Assembly (NCBI GenBank): GCA_018380885.1
Contig: JAGZSY010000004.1
Span: 186,001 to 250,000, forward strand
Direction of reading: 5' to 3'
Length of the DNA: 64,000 bases
From: Enterocloster asparagiformis
Lineage (GTDB): Bacteria; Bacillota; Clostridia; Lachnospirales; Lachnospiraceae
Of this stretch, positions 1 to 9,073 are shown piece after piece. The translations under genes and the position numbers were made by a program. Numbering within the stretch: the first letter of the stretch is position 1; every line of letters begins with the position of its first letter. The notes under the pieces are model-generated. The model searched no databases, was not told the DNA's origin, and saw nothing but the letters and a program-made list of their open reading frames with translations.

Positions 1-618
1 CGGGGAGAGCTCTACAACAGCGATCCCCAGTCCGGTGATGCGCGGCTTTGCGGGACCACCGCCTCCCTCTGCGGGGTGGAAAAAGCCTGGTGGGAGCGGG
101 ACGAGGCGGGAAGGCAGGAGGCGGTGCGCAGGATACTTATGCTGCACGCTTATATGTTCACTCAGTCCGGGATTCCCGTGCTCTACAGCGGCGATGAGAT
201 CGGACAGACCAACGACTACAGCTACAAGCAGGATCCGGAACGGTCCGCGGATTCCCGGTATGTGCACCGGGGAAGGTTTCGCTGGGATCTGGCGGAGTTC
301 AGAACAGTTGCCGGCTCCATGCAGGAGGAGATTTTCAGCGGGCTTTGCCGGATGGAGGCGATCCGGGCAGCCCACGACGTGTTCGGGGCGGACGCGGCCG
401 TGAGGACGGTGGACACCTGGGACGACAGTATTTTGGGGATTGTGCGCACCTGCGGGGACCGGAAGCTGGTGGCGCTGTTCAATTTCAGTAACAGCGACAA
501 GGTGGCCTGGATCAACGAGGACGACGGGCTGTACCGCGATCTGCTGTCCGGCCGGGAGATGGAGGCCAAGGGCGTGCAGATTCCGGCAAACGGCTGTTAC
601 TGGCTGATGAGACTTTGA
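1..618 (+). CDS. Amylosucrase-like GH13 glycoside hydrolase (5' end outside window)
   Basis: The last 205 residues of a GH13 enzyme are visible; the reading frame is open from base 1, so the start lies outside the window. The fragment holds the late TIM-barrel region, with GDARLCGTTASLCG, then IPVLYSGDEIGQTNDYSY and a DSRYVHRG segment, followed by a small beta-rich C-terminal domain. These resemble amylosucrases (subfamily GH13_4), which transfer glucose from sucrose to an alpha-glucan or hydrolyse sucrose in the cytoplasm. The catalytic Asp/Glu region lies mostly upstream, so activity cannot be checked here. The LacI-type regulator follows after 27 bp on the same strand and probably controls this gene. 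Another GH13 sucrose or trehalose-type specificity is possible. Confidence 0.8.
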   Translation, partial: RGELYNSDPQSGDARLCGTTASLCGVEKAWWERDEAGRQEAVRRILMLHAYMFTQSGIPVLYSGDEIGQTNDYSYKQDPERSADSRYVHRGRFRWDLAEFRTVAGSMQEEIFSGLCRMEAIRAAHDVFGADAAVRTVDTWDDSILGIVRTCGDRKLVALFNFSNSDKVAWINEDDGLYRDLLSGREMEAKGVQIPANGCYWLMRL

Positions 619-645
619 TCATGAAAACGGAAGGGGAAGGGGATC

Positions 646-1632
646 ATGACGATCAGTGAAATAGCGAGGCTGGCCGGCGTTTCCAACGCGGCGGTCTCCC
701 GGTACTTAAACGGGGGGAGCTTGAGCGCTGAGAAACGTGAGAAAATACGGCAGGTGGTGCAGCAGCACAGCTATGTGCCCAATGCCCACGCTCAGATGAT
801 GCGCACAAAGAGGAACAATCTGGTGGGCGTCATTGTGCCCAAGCTGGACACGGAGTCCATGCCCGCCATAGTGGACGGGGTCAGCCGGCAGCTGGGGGAG
901 GCGGGCTACACCTGTATTCTGGCCAATACGGACAACAATGTGGATAAGGAGCTGGAATATCTGGAGCGCTTTGCCGCCGGCTCTTCACTGGCGGGAGTGA
1001 TTTTCTGCGCCACAGTGCTGACAACGGAGCACAGAAAGCGGATGTCCGCGCTGGGCGTGCCGCTGGTGGTGGTGGGCCAGGAGATTGCCGGGCACTCCTG
1101 CGTATATTTTGACGACCAGAGCGCCGCCCGGTCCATGGCCGCGATTCTGTTGGAGCGCTGCCGGGGCCCCCTGGGGTATCTGGGGGTCACGGATCAGGAC
1201 AGGGCTGCAGGCGCGGCCCGCAGGCAGGGGGTGTTGGACGCCCTGACGCAGAACGGCAGAGGGCCGGAATGCCTGGTGGAGGAGCGTGCGGATTTCACCG
1301 TGGAATCCGGCTGGGAGGCGGCCAGGCGGCTGCTTGGCCGCAGCCCACAAGTCGACAGCATCTTCTGCGCCACGGACCTGATCGCGGTGGGCGCCATGAA
1401 ATATCTGCGGGAGATCGGGAAAGCCGTGCCGGATGAGGTTCAGGTCACTGGCATCGGCGGCGGTACTATGGCGGATATCGTCACGCCCAGGCTGACCACC
1501 GCGCGGTATTATTACCAGGCCGCGGGCCGGGAGGCGGCGCGGCTGCTGCTGGGGGCGTTCCTGGATTGGGAACAGCCTGTGAAGAATCTGCGCCTGGGAT
1601 ATGAAGTGATCCGCCGGGAAACCACGCGGTGA
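646..1632 (+). CDS. LacI-family transcriptional regulator
   Basis: This 328-residue protein is of normal length for a LacI/GalR repressor. The N-terminus MTISEIARLAGVSNAAVSRY is the helix-turn-helix, with the hinge helix following to about residue 60. Residues 60-328 form a periplasmic-binding-protein-like sugar-sensing domain (NNLVGVIVPKLDTESMPAIVDG; FCATDLIAVGAMKYL near residue 245). A purine-rich site (GGAAGGGGAAGGGG) sits just before the ATG. It lies 27 bp behind the amylosucrase-like gene, so local control of sucrose or glucan use is the simplest reading. The effector is not known. No operator for it can be seen because the promoter of the upstream gene lies outside the window. Confidence 0.9.
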   Translation: MTISEIARLAGVSNAAVSRYLNGGSLSAEKREKIRQVVQQHSYVPNAHAQMMRTKRNNLVGVIVPKLDTESMPAIVDGVSRQLGEAGYTCILANTDNNVDKELEYLERFAAGSSLAGVIFCATVLTTEHRKRMSALGVPLVVVGQEIAGHSCVYFDDQSAARSMAAILLERCRGPLGYLGVTDQDRAAGAARRQGVLDALTQNGRGPECLVEERADFTVESGWEAARRLLGRSPQVDSIFCATDLIAVGAMKYLREIGKAVPDEVQVTGIGGGTMADIVTPRLTTARYYYQAAGREAARLLLGAFLDWEQPVKNLRLGYEVIRRETTR

Positions 1633-1673
1633 CGGCTGCATTTTAAAACAATGAAAAAAGGAGGGTTACATAA

Positions 1674-2468
1674 ATGAAAATTTCAAAAGTGAATACGGTG
1701 TATTTCAGCCCCACGTTCAGCTCAAAGGAGATCACGGAGCTGGTGGCGGGGGAGATGGCGTTGGCGGGAGGTATCGCACAGGGGGAGAACATCGACCTGT
1801 CTAAACCGGCGGAGGACGAGGCCGCTCACTTCTTCGGGCCGGAGGATGTGGTCTGTCTGGGCGTGCCGTCCTACGGCGGGCGGGTGCCGGGGACCGCGGC
1901 AAAGCGCATGGAAAATCTCCGCGGGGACGGGACTGCGGCGGTTGTGATCGCGGTGTACGGCAACCGCGATTACGACGACACGCTGCTGGAGATGAAGGAC
2001 CTGCTGGCCGCCCGCGGATTCACGGTGATCGCCGGAATCGCGGCCATCGCCCAGCACTCCATCGTGTCCTCCATCGCCGCCGGGAGGCCCGACGAGAGGG
2101 ACCGCCACGAGCTGCGGGAGGCGGCGCGGGCGATCTGCCAGAAGCTGGACGACCTGGCGGCCCTGGGGGAGGGCCAGGTGGAGGTGAAGGGGAAGCATCC
2201 CTACAAGGAATACGGCGGTTCCGCCCTGAAGCCGGCTGCGGACGACAGCTGCGTTGGCTGCGGAACCTGCGCCGCCCAGTGCCCGGTGGAAGCGATTCCC
2301 GCGGAGGCGCCTGACACCACGGACAGGGAGAGATGTATCTCCTGCATGCGCTGCATCAAGGTCTGCCCCGCAGGGGCCAGGAAGCTGGACCCGGCAGGCC
2401 AATCGGCGGTGGAGCAGAAGCTGAGCAAAATCTGCAAAGAGCGCAAAGAAAACGAACTTTATATTTGA
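1674..2468 (+). CDS. Flavodoxin-like/4Fe-4S ferredoxin fusion (EFR1-type)
   Basis: A 264-residue redox protein. Residues 1-150 look like a flavodoxin fold: YFSPTFSSKEITELV resembles an FMN phosphate loop and CLGVPSYGGRVPG the second FMN loop. Residues about 185-240 carry two 4Fe-4S motifs, CVGCGTCAAQCP and CISCMRCIKVCP. This arrangement is common in anaerobic Firmicutes as EFR1-type ferredoxin, a cytoplasmic electron carrier whose partners are usually unknown. A strong site (AAAGGAGGG) lies 10 bp before the ATG. It follows the LacI gene after 41 bp and is closed by a strong terminator, so it is probably the last gene of that transcript. I see no link in sequence to the sucrose enzyme. Confidence 0.85.
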   Translation: MKISKVNTVYFSPTFSSKEITELVAGEMALAGGIAQGENIDLSKPAEDEAAHFFGPEDVVCLGVPSYGGRVPGTAAKRMENLRGDGTAAVVIAVYGNRDYDDTLLEMKDLLAARGFTVIAGIAAIAQHSIVSSIAAGRPDERDRHELREAARAICQKLDDLAALGEGQVEVKGKHPYKEYGGSALKPAADDSCVGCGTCAAQCPVEAIPAEAPDTTDRERCISCMRCIKVCPAGARKLDPAGQSAVEQKLSKICKERKENELYI

Positions 2469-2482
2469 GACAGGCGAAAGCA

Positions 2483-2526
2483 CTGCCGCCCAACCGGAAA
2501 TCCCGGCTGGGCGGCAGTATTTTTTT
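2483..2526 (+). terminator. Rho-independent terminator
   Basis: A 15-bp stem (CTGCCGCCCAACCGG with CCGGCTGGGCGGCAG, one G-T pair) with a short AAATC loop, followed by a run of T. It ends the transcript of the ferredoxin gene. Confidence 0.9.
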
Positions 2527-2891
2527 ACGCTCAAGAGGCTGCGGTCAGTTCAATCTTGGATCTGTCAAAGCGCAATGACTATTTTTATGGGGGGGTGCGC
2601 GATATTACTAAAAATACAATAAATTGCGTTTGAAAAGCTCAAAAAATGTGCAGTATGCACAAAAATGAAGTTGAAAGATGCATCAGATTAGCGATAGACA
2701 ACAAAAACAGAGCCGTATAAATATTATCTTTCGCAACACCGATGTGATGGCCAAGGCCGGCGAGTTGGCGTTCATCGCAGCCGGCCGCCCGCTGTCATTT
2801 TTAAATGACAAGGAATGAATGGAAAAATTCACGGAATCAGGGGATAATAGGGACAGAACGAAGTTACGGTTCACAGAAAGAAAGTGATAGC
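2527..2891. other. Intergenic region upstream of PTS operon
   Basis: About 365 bp, more AT-rich than its neighbours. It contains a perfect 15-nt dyad TGTGCA-GTA-TGCACA at 2647-2661 and a short open frame (2678-2818, 46 codons). I could not place a convincing -35/-10 pair; GATAAT at 2843-2848 is a possible -10. The PRD regulator downstream normally acts on its own operon, so its target site should be in this stretch, but I cannot identify it with confidence. Confidence 0.5.
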
Positions 2892-4775
2892 ATGATACAG
2901 GACCTGACACAAAAGCAAATCCAGCTTTTGAACTGCCTGATGCATCAGGAAAATGCCATCGGCGCGGACGACCTGGCCAAGCGGCTGGGGATTTCGGCCA
3001 GAACGGTGATGCGCTACCTCACGGTTCTCGCAAAGGAGCTGCAAACCTTTGACGTGTGCATTTCACAGAAGCGCGGGCAGGGTTATGTTTTGGAGGGAGA
3101 CAGAGCGGCGCTAAAGCCGCTGCTGACTCAGAAGGAATACCGCCAGAAGGACGGGGACAAGCGGATTCACGAGATGATCCTGGAGATCATAGACAGGGAA
3201 GAGATAACCATTGAGAAACTGAGCGAGGCCATGTTCCTGAGTCCGTCCACTCTGAACAAAATGACCTCGGATGTGAAGGAGTTTCTCGGCAGATACCGGC
3301 TGACCTTAAACGGCAAGCCCCATTACGGCCTGTCCATCACAGGGCAGGAGACGGACATCCGCACGCTGCTGGGGGACATCGGCCTGGACTACTGCAACGC
3401 CAGGCTGGTGAACACGGGGATTTACAACATTTCCGAGGAAGAGCTGGAGCGGGTGGACCGCCTGGTGTTCGAGCACATCCGGGAGTACGGCCTGATCGTG
3501 GCGGACATGGATTTGAACAACCTGATCGCCAGGATCGTCATCGCGCTGTCGCGAAGCCGCAAAGGGCGGCATGTGACGGGCATGAGCCTGACCACCCCGG
3601 TGACCGGGCACAACTACCAGATGATCCAATCCATCATGGAAGCCCTGGGGCAGGAGTTTCATATCGGGATCACGCAGGAGGAATGCCTGTACGTGATGGT
3701 GTACTCAGGGTTTATCGGCTATGACCTCAATGTGGCGGATGCCCAGGGGTGCCGGGAGATGCGCCGGTTTGTGGACGACTTCCTGGCTGAGATTTCCCAG
3801 CTCACAGGGATCAACTACGAGCAGGACGAGAAGGTGATGAACGTGCTGAGCCTTCATCTGAAGGCGCTGATGCAGCGGGCTAAGGCGGGAAATTACTCGC
3901 CCAATCCCATTATCGCCCAGATCAAGAACCGCTATCCCCTGGAAATGAACTACGCCATACTGATGGCCCAGCGCTTTGAGGAGCGGTTCGGCGTGTCCAT
4001 CAACGAGGACGAGATCGGGTATCTCACCGTGTACCTGGGGGTTTACGAGCCCCAGGCCGGGGAGCGGATCAAGGCGGTGATCCTCTGCAACTACGGCATC
4101 GGCACCTCCCAGATGATTCTGGAGAAAATCCAGAGCGAAATCCAGAACATGCTGATCTGCGGCGTGTACCCGGTGCGTTATCTGGAGCTGGCCCTGGACC
4201 GGAAGCCGGATGTGATCCTGTCCGCAGTGCCCGTGGAGGGCTGCACCGGGGACATTCCGGTGATCGTGTCCCATGACCTGCTCAGCGAGAAGGCCATCGC
4301 CGGAATCCGGGAACAGCTCTGGCAGAAGATTTACATTGAAAAAGAGCTGATGCGGTATTTTGATCCGGACTGTTTCGGGCACATCGAGGCCGGGGACAGG
4401 TTCGAGGCCATCGGGAAACTGGGCGCCATGCTGGAGCAGAGGCGGGGTATCGACCGCCAGGTTATAAGCGCTATTGAGAAGCGGGAGCGGATCAGCTCCA
4501 CGGAGGTGGGAAATCTGGTGGCGGTACCCCACGTGCTGATGCAGGGAACATTTTCTTCCTGTATTGCCATCGGGATTCTGAACCATCCTATTCAGTGGGG
4601 GAATGAACGTGTGCAGATGGTGTTTCTGGCCTGCTTCAACCAGTCCAAGGACCAGTACGCCAGGATTTTTAGGACCTTGTACAAAGTGGTGCACTCGGAC
4701 GAGCTGGTGCGCCGCCTCATTCAGACAGAGAACTTTCAGGAGTTTCAAACTATTATGTGCAGGAGAGAATTGTGA
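2892..4775 (+). CDS. PRD-containing PTS transcriptional activator (BglG/MtlR-type)
   Basis: A 627-residue modular regulator. An N-terminal HTH (DDLAKRLGISARTVMRYL, about residues 20-40) and a second winged-helix region are followed by two PTS regulation domains (about 180-390). Then come an EIIB-like domain with the Cys loop LCNYGIGTSQMIL (about 400) and a C-terminal EIIA-like domain with VAVPHVLM, whose His is the expected phosphate acceptor (about 545). Such proteins are DNA-binding activators whose activity is set by PTS phosphorylation. The frame is open from 2805, but there is no ribosome site there; the ATG at 2892 has a weak AGAAAG and starts at the HTH, so I chose it. Its stop codon shares one base with the ATG of the EIIA gene. 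Confidence 0.88.
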   Translation: MIQDLTQKQIQLLNCLMHQENAIGADDLAKRLGISARTVMRYLTVLAKELQTFDVCISQKRGQGYVLEGDRAALKPLLTQKEYRQKDGDKRIHEMILEIIDREEITIEKLSEAMFLSPSTLNKMTSDVKEFLGRYRLTLNGKPHYGLSITGQETDIRTLLGDIGLDYCNARLVNTGIYNISEEELERVDRLVFEHIREYGLIVADMDLNNLIARIVIALSRSRKGRHVTGMSLTTPVTGHNYQMIQSIMEALGQEFHIGITQEECLYVMVYSGFIGYDLNVADAQGCREMRRFVDDFLAEISQLTGINYEQDEKVMNVLSLHLKALMQRAKAGNYSPNPIIAQIKNRYPLEMNYAILMAQRFEERFGVSINEDEIGYLTVYLGVYEPQAGERIKAVILCNYGIGTSQMILEKIQSEIQNMLICGVYPVRYLELALDRKPDVILSAVPVEGCTGDIPVIVSHDLLSEKAIAGIREQLWQKIYIEKELMRYFDPDCFGHIEAGDRFEAIGKLGAMLEQRRGIDRQVISAIEKRERISSTEVGNLVAVPHVLMQGTFSSCIAIGILNHPIQWGNERVQMVFLACFNQSKDQYARIFRTLYKVVHSDELVRRLIQTENFQEFQTIMCRREL

Positions 4776-5236
4776 TGACAAAGGAAGTAATCAAAAAGGA
4801 ATACATTTTTACCGGTGTGGAGCTTAACAGTAAGGAGGAGGCGCTGCGCGCCATCGCAGAGCGGGCGGTAAGCCTGGGACTCTGCCGGGACGTGGAGGAG
4901 ACCTACCAGGGCTTTATGGAGCGGGAGGCCCAGGGCCCTACGGGTATGGAGGACGGGTTTGCCATTCCCCACACCCGCTGCGAGTCCGTGATTCAGACGG
5001 GCATTGTGGTGATGAAATCCAACAGCGAGCTGGAGTGGGAGTCCTTTGACGGAAAACCGGTCCACATCATGATCGCGCTGATCGTTCCAAAGGAAAATTA
5101 TGGAAATGAGCACATCCAGATTCTGGCCTCCCTCTCCCGGATGCTGATGAAGCAGGACTTCCGCCGGCAGCTCACGGAGTCCGACTCCCCGGAGGAGATT
5201 TACCAGGTGATCCACCAGGCGGTATCCGCCGGCTGA
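4775..5236 (+). CDS. PTS fructose-family EIIA component
   Basis: A 153-residue single-domain EIIA of the fructose/mannitol family, which carries phosphate from HPr to EIIB. The motif GFAIPHTRCESV contains the active-site His (about residue 63). The ATG at 4775 has AGGAGAG 7 bp upstream and overlaps the TGA of the regulator by one base (TGATG), pointing to translational coupling; a GTG at 4757 is in frame but lacks a ribosome site. The EIIB and EIIC genes follow directly, so the three proteins form one sugar permease. The substrate is not given by the sequence. Confidence 0.9.
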   Translation: MTKEVIKKEYIFTGVELNSKEEALRAIAERAVSLGLCRDVEETYQGFMEREAQGPTGMEDGFAIPHTRCESVIQTGIVVMKSNSELEWESFDGKPVHIMIALIVPKENYGNEHIQILASLSRMLMKQDFRRQLTESDSPEEIYQVIHQAVSAG

Positions 5237-5280
5237 ACATAACAACAAAAAAATATCATAAAAGAAAAGAGGAAAAAACA

Positions 5281-5598
5281 ATGGCAAAGAAAAAATTAGT
5301 GGCATTATGTGCGTGCACCATGGGATTGGCCCATACCTTTATGGCGGCTCAGGCGCTGGAGGATGCGGCCAAGGAGCTGGGCTACGACGTGAAGGTGGAG
5401 ACCCAGGGCGCGGACGGCATCCAGAACGAGCTGACGCCCGCTGAGATCGCGGACGCGGACATCATCATCCACGCCGTAGCTATCGCGCCTCAGAACAACG
5501 AGCGCTTTGACTCCTACGATATCTATGAGATCGGCCTGCAGGATGCGATCAAGAACGCCAAGGGAATTATCCAGGAAATCGAGAGTATGGAAGCCTGA
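5281..5598 (+). CDS. PTS fructose-family EIIB component
   Basis: A 105-residue free-standing EIIB domain, normal length for this class. The motif CTMGLAHTFMAAQALE aligns with the fructose EIIB loop (usual form CPTGIAHTFMAA), so Cys12 is the expected phosphocysteine; Pro is replaced by Thr-Met here. It takes phosphate from the EIIA encoded 44 bp upstream and passes it to sugar bound by the EIIC encoded 33 bp downstream. GAAAAGAGGAAA before the ATG acts as ribosome site. Confidence 0.92.
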   Translation: MAKKKLVALCACTMGLAHTFMAAQALEDAAKELGYDVKVETQGADGIQNELTPAEIADADIIIHAVAIAPQNNERFDSYDIYEIGLQDAIKNAKGIIQEIESMEA

Positions 5599-5631
5599 TT
5601 ACAACAGACGAGAGAGAAGGGGGACTAAGAA

Positions 5632-6894
5632 ATGGCTATAACAAAGAGAAGTGCACTGACGGGCCAGGCGGAGAACAAGAACGCGGGCGGCACGGCTCAT
5701 CCGGCGCAGAAGGCGCCTGAGGTGCAGGAGAAAAAGGGACTCTGGGACACCCTGTCCCGGCACGTGATGACAGGTATCAGCAACATGATCCCGTTCCTGA
5801 TCATGGGCGGACTGATCCTGGCGTTTTCACAGCTGATTCCTTACGTGATTCTGGGCGTGGATCCGTCCATGGGCATCGTGGATGCCATGAACAGCGGCGC
5901 CTACGAGGGCTTTAACCTTTCGCTGCTCAAGTTTGCCAACCTGTGCGCGGACTTCGGCGGAACGCTGTTCGGGTTTGCGATCCCCATGTTCGCAGCCTTC
6001 ATGGCCAACTCCATCGGCGGCAAGCTGGCGTTTCCGGCCGGTTTCATCGGCGGACTGATGGCCACCAAGCCCACCGCTGTTTTGAGCGTGGTGGACGGGA
6101 CCTGGACGACTACCGCTCCGGTGGCCTCCACCTTCCTGGGCGCGCTGATTATCGCCATCGCAGCCGGTTATTTTGTAAAATATCTGAATCAGAAGATCAA
6201 AGTCAGCCACAATATGCTGGCCTTCAAATCCACCTTCCTGATCCCCATGCTGGCGGCGGTTTTCGTTATGCTGGGCATGCACCTGGTGGTAACGCCCCTG
6301 GGCGGAATGTTAAACAGCCTGATTAAAACAGGACTGTCCGCAGCCGGAAAAGCAGGTTCCTACGGCTACACCATCGCCCTGTCCGCGGCAACCGCCATCG
6401 ACCTGGGCGGCCCCATCAACAAGGCGGCCGGCTTCGTGGCCCTTGGATTCACCACCGACAAGGTGCTGCCCATCACGGCCCGCGTGGTCGCCATCGTGGT
6501 GCCCTCCTTCGGCCTGGGCCTTGCGACCCTGATCGACCGTCTGGTGGTAAAGCGCCATGTGTTCGACAAGCAGTTCTACCCCCAGGGAAAAACAGCTATG
6601 TTCCTGGCTCTGATGGGAATTTCCGAGGGCGCCATCCCCTTTGCGCTGGAGATGCCCAAGGTGATTATCCCCTGCTACATGATCGGCGCAATCTGCGGTT
6701 CCCTGGCTGCCACAATTTTCGGCGCAGTGCAGTGGTTCCCGGAGTCCGCGGTGTGGGCGTGGCCGCTGTGTGAAAATATCCCCGCGTACATCGCCGGCAT
6801 CCTGGTGGGCGCTGTGGTGACCGCCGTGCTGGTAATCTTTATCCGCAACGGCATGATGACCAAGGGAAAACTGACGGTGGATTCTAACGACTAA
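5632..6894 (+). CDS. PTS fructose-family EIIC membrane permease
   Basis: A 420-residue membrane protein. About 40 polar residues come first, then LSRHVMTGISNMIPFLIMGG, typical of the start of fructose-type EIIC. Many hydrophobic segments follow through residue 410, as does the conserved DLGGPINKAA loop (about residue 258) and a late GISEGAIPFALEMP segment that matches the substrate-loop region of the family. It makes the channel of the PTS whose EIIA and EIIB are upstream. The AGGAC/GGGGG-rich site precedes the ATG. The extended polar N-terminus might be a remnant of a linker, since many homologues are EIIBC fusions. Confidence 0.92.
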   Translation: MAITKRSALTGQAENKNAGGTAHPAQKAPEVQEKKGLWDTLSRHVMTGISNMIPFLIMGGLILAFSQLIPYVILGVDPSMGIVDAMNSGAYEGFNLSLLKFANLCADFGGTLFGFAIPMFAAFMANSIGGKLAFPAGFIGGLMATKPTAVLSVVDGTWTTTAPVASTFLGALIIAIAAGYFVKYLNQKIKVSHNMLAFKSTFLIPMLAAVFVMLGMHLVVTPLGGMLNSLIKTGLSAAGKAGSYGYTIALSAATAIDLGGPINKAAGFVALGFTTDKVLPITARVVAIVVPSFGLGLATLIDRLVVKRHVFDKQFYPQGKTAMFLALMGISEGAIPFALEMPKVIIPCYMIGAICGSLAATIFGAVQWFPESAVWAWPLCENIPAYIAGILVGAVVTAVLVIFIRNGMMTKGKLTVDSND

Positions 6895-6921
6895 TTCTTT
6901 GAAGGGACGGAGTCTGAAGCG

Positions 6922-8007
6922 ATGGCATTTCATCTGGAAAAAGGCAGGCAGCTGATGGAAGAGAGCGGCCTGGACGGCCTGCTGCTTGTGTCAAGGGAGA
7001 ACAAATTTTACACAGCCGGGCTCTACAGCGGCAGCGGTTACGTGATGATCACGGGAAAGGGCTGCTACGCCATTGTGGACGGGCGGTACTATACCCAGCA
7101 GAAGGAGCGCATGGCCGCAGCGCCTGCCGGAATGAACGGGACGGCGCTGCTGGCGGATGAGAGCTGCGGGTTTTACGGGCATATCAACAGGATTGCCGGC
7201 CGGGACTTGGTGCGGCGGCTGGGCTTTGAGGCGGAAGTCGTCTCCTACGCCCAGTACCGGAAGCTGGAGGCCGCTCTGGAGCCGGAGCTGGTGCCGGTGC
7301 AGCCGGATTCCATGCGCATGGTGAAGGACGAGGAGGAACTGGACTGCATACGCCGGGCCTGCCGGATTGCGGACAAGGGGTATTCTTATATCATCGGCCA
7401 GATCAGGGCGGGCATGACGGAGAAGCAGGTGGAGAACCGTCTCCTGTACTACATGAAGGAGCTGGGAGCCCAGAAGGAGTCCTTCGACATCATCGTGGCC
7501 AGCGGCATAAACGGCTCCATGCCCCACGCCAAGGCCTCGGAAAAGGTGATCGAGCCGGGAGACTTCGTCACCATGGACTTCGGCGTGCGGGTGGGGGAAT
7601 ACTGTTCCGATATTACCCGCACAGTGGCGGTGGAGCGGGCCGGCTCGCAGCTGCGGCAGGTCTACGAGACTGTGAAGGAGGCCCAGGCGGCGGCGGTCGG
7701 CGCTGCCCGCCCGGGCCTCCGGTGCGGCGACATCGACCGCACGGCCAGAGAGGTGATCGCCAAGGCGGGGTACGGCCCGGCATTTTCCCATAATCTGGGA
7801 CACGGGCTGGGAATCGCCTGCCACGAGCTGCCCAATTTCGCGCCCGGCGACGATCACGTGCTGGTGCCGGGGATGGTTTTGACCGTGGAGCCGGGGATCT
7901 ACCTGGAAGGTCTGGGCGGCGTGCGCATCGAGGACGACGTGCTGGTGACGGAACAGGGCTGCGAAGTGCTCACAGCCTCGCCGAGAGAGCTGACCATTGT
8001 CGGATAA
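6922..8007 (+). CDS. M24-family Xaa-Pro aminopeptidase/dipeptidase
   Basis: A 361-residue cytoplasmic metallopeptidase. The N-terminal creatinase-like domain spans about residues 1-125. The pita-bread catalytic domain has all five metal ligands in order: MDFGVRVGEYCSDITRT (two Asp), HNLGHGLGIACHE (His), VEPGIYLEG (Glu) and VRIEDDVLV (Glu). Enzymes of this family remove residues in front of proline from short peptides. It begins 27 bp after the EIIC gene and is followed by a second peptidase, so it is probably co-transcribed with the PTS, an unusual partner. Confidence 0.92.
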   Translation: MAFHLEKGRQLMEESGLDGLLLVSRENKFYTAGLYSGSGYVMITGKGCYAIVDGRYYTQQKERMAAAPAGMNGTALLADESCGFYGHINRIAGRDLVRRLGFEAEVVSYAQYRKLEAALEPELVPVQPDSMRMVKDEEELDCIRRACRIADKGYSYIIGQIRAGMTEKQVENRLLYYMKELGAQKESFDIIVASGINGSMPHAKASEKVIEPGDFVTMDFGVRVGEYCSDITRTVAVERAGSQLRQVYETVKEAQAAAVGAARPGLRCGDIDRTAREVIAKAGYGPAFSHNLGHGLGIACHELPNFAPGDDHVLVPGMVLTVEPGIYLEGLGGVRIEDDVLVTEQGCEVLTASPRELTIVG

Positions 8008-8017
8008 GGAGTCTGTT

Positions 8018-9073
8018 ATGGATAAAGAGTTTCTGAAGGAATTGTGCGAGGCCCCGGCGGTGGCCTCCAATGAGCGCCAGGTGCGGGACGTGCTGCGGAG
8101 GTACTGCGCCTCCTATGCGCCAAAGCCGTCCTACGACGGGCTGGGCAGTATGATTTTCACCCAGGAAGGGGAAGGGCCGGCCGTCATGCTGGCCGCCCAC
8201 ATGGACGAGGTGGGATTTCTGGTGCGTTCCGTATCCGGCCAGGGTATGCTGATGGTGCTGCCCGTTGGCAGCGTGCGGACCTTTTCGCGGTTCATGCAGG
8301 AGGTCACGGTGACCACCGCCGACGGCAGGTCCTACATGGGGCTTTTAAATGCCGAGTACGACAGCGGAAAGAAGGAGGCCGCCGGACTCTATGTGGATCT
8401 GGGGCAGGACAACGCGCAGCAGATTGCGGAGCTGGGAATACGGCCCGGGGACATGGTCACCTTCTCCTCCGGGTTCCGGGAGTGCGCCAACGGCCGGTTT
8501 GCCGCCAGAGCGCTGGACGACCGGGCCGGCTGCTTTTGCCTGGGCGAGCTGATGAAGCGGATGGCTGGAAAATGCCACAATAACCGCATAAGCTACGCCT
8601 TCACCAGCTCCGAGGAGGTGGGCACCAGGGGCGCGAAAACCGCGGCCCGGGTGGTGGAGCCGGACCTGTGTATCGTGCTGGACGTAGCCTGCAACGGCAG
8701 CGAGTTCGTGCGCGACCACACCAACAACCGGCAGCTGGGCAAGGGCCCCATGATCGTGCACTACGACAAAACCGTGGTGTCCAACCGTGAACTGGTGAAG
8801 CTGGTGCGCCGGTGCGCGGACGAGCTGGGCATACAGGTGCAGGACGACATGTTCCTAAACGGAGGGACGGACGGCGGCGTGCTGCACCAGGACGGCGCGG
8901 GTCACCCCACGGTGGTGCTGGGCGTGCCCACGCGCTACGGCCATTCCCCCTACTCCTTCGGCTGTTATAGCGATCTGGAGCAGACGGTGGATCTTTTAGA
9001 GCGCATGTTGACGAAAATAGACGCAAAGGCCTGCGGGCAGATGGGATTTGAGGCGGAGAGCGATGGAATATAA
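8018..9073 (+). CDS. M42-family aminopeptidase (glutamyl aminopeptidase-like)
   Basis: A 351-residue zinc/cobalt aminopeptidase. Metal and catalytic motifs are AAHMDEVGFLV (His, Asp), ALDDRAGC (bridging Asp), TSSEEVGTRGAK (Glu-Glu), VLDVACN and FLNGGTDGG. M42 enzymes form large dodecameric tetrahedra that trim peptides. The frame opens at a TTG (7997), but AAGGAG lies 7 bp before the ATG at 8018, so I chose that. It is 10 bp from the M24 gene and its last bases overlap the start of the PLP enzyme. A paralogue lies at 40603-41622. Confidence 0.92.
   Translation: MDKEFLKELCEAPAVASNERQVRDVLRRYCASYAPKPSYDGLGSMIFTQEGEGPAVMLAAHMDEVGFLVRSVSGQGMLMVLPVGSVRTFSRFMQEVTVTTADGRSYMGLLNAEYDSGKKEAAGLYVDLGQDNAQQIAELGIRPGDMVTFSSGFRECANGRFAARALDDRAGCFCLGELMKRMAGKCHNNRISYAFTSSEEVGTRGAKTAARVVEPDLCIVLDVACNGSEFVRDHTNNRQLGKGPMIVHYDKTVVSNRELVKLVRRCADELGIQVQDDMFLNGGTDGGVLHQDGAGHPTVVLGVPTRYGHSPYSFGCYSDLEQTVDLLERMLTKIDAKACGQMGFEAESDGI

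Noticed and set aside
4757..4775. GTG at 4757 as start of the EIIA gene
   Set aside because: It has no ribosome site; AGGAGAG lies between it and the ATG at 4775.
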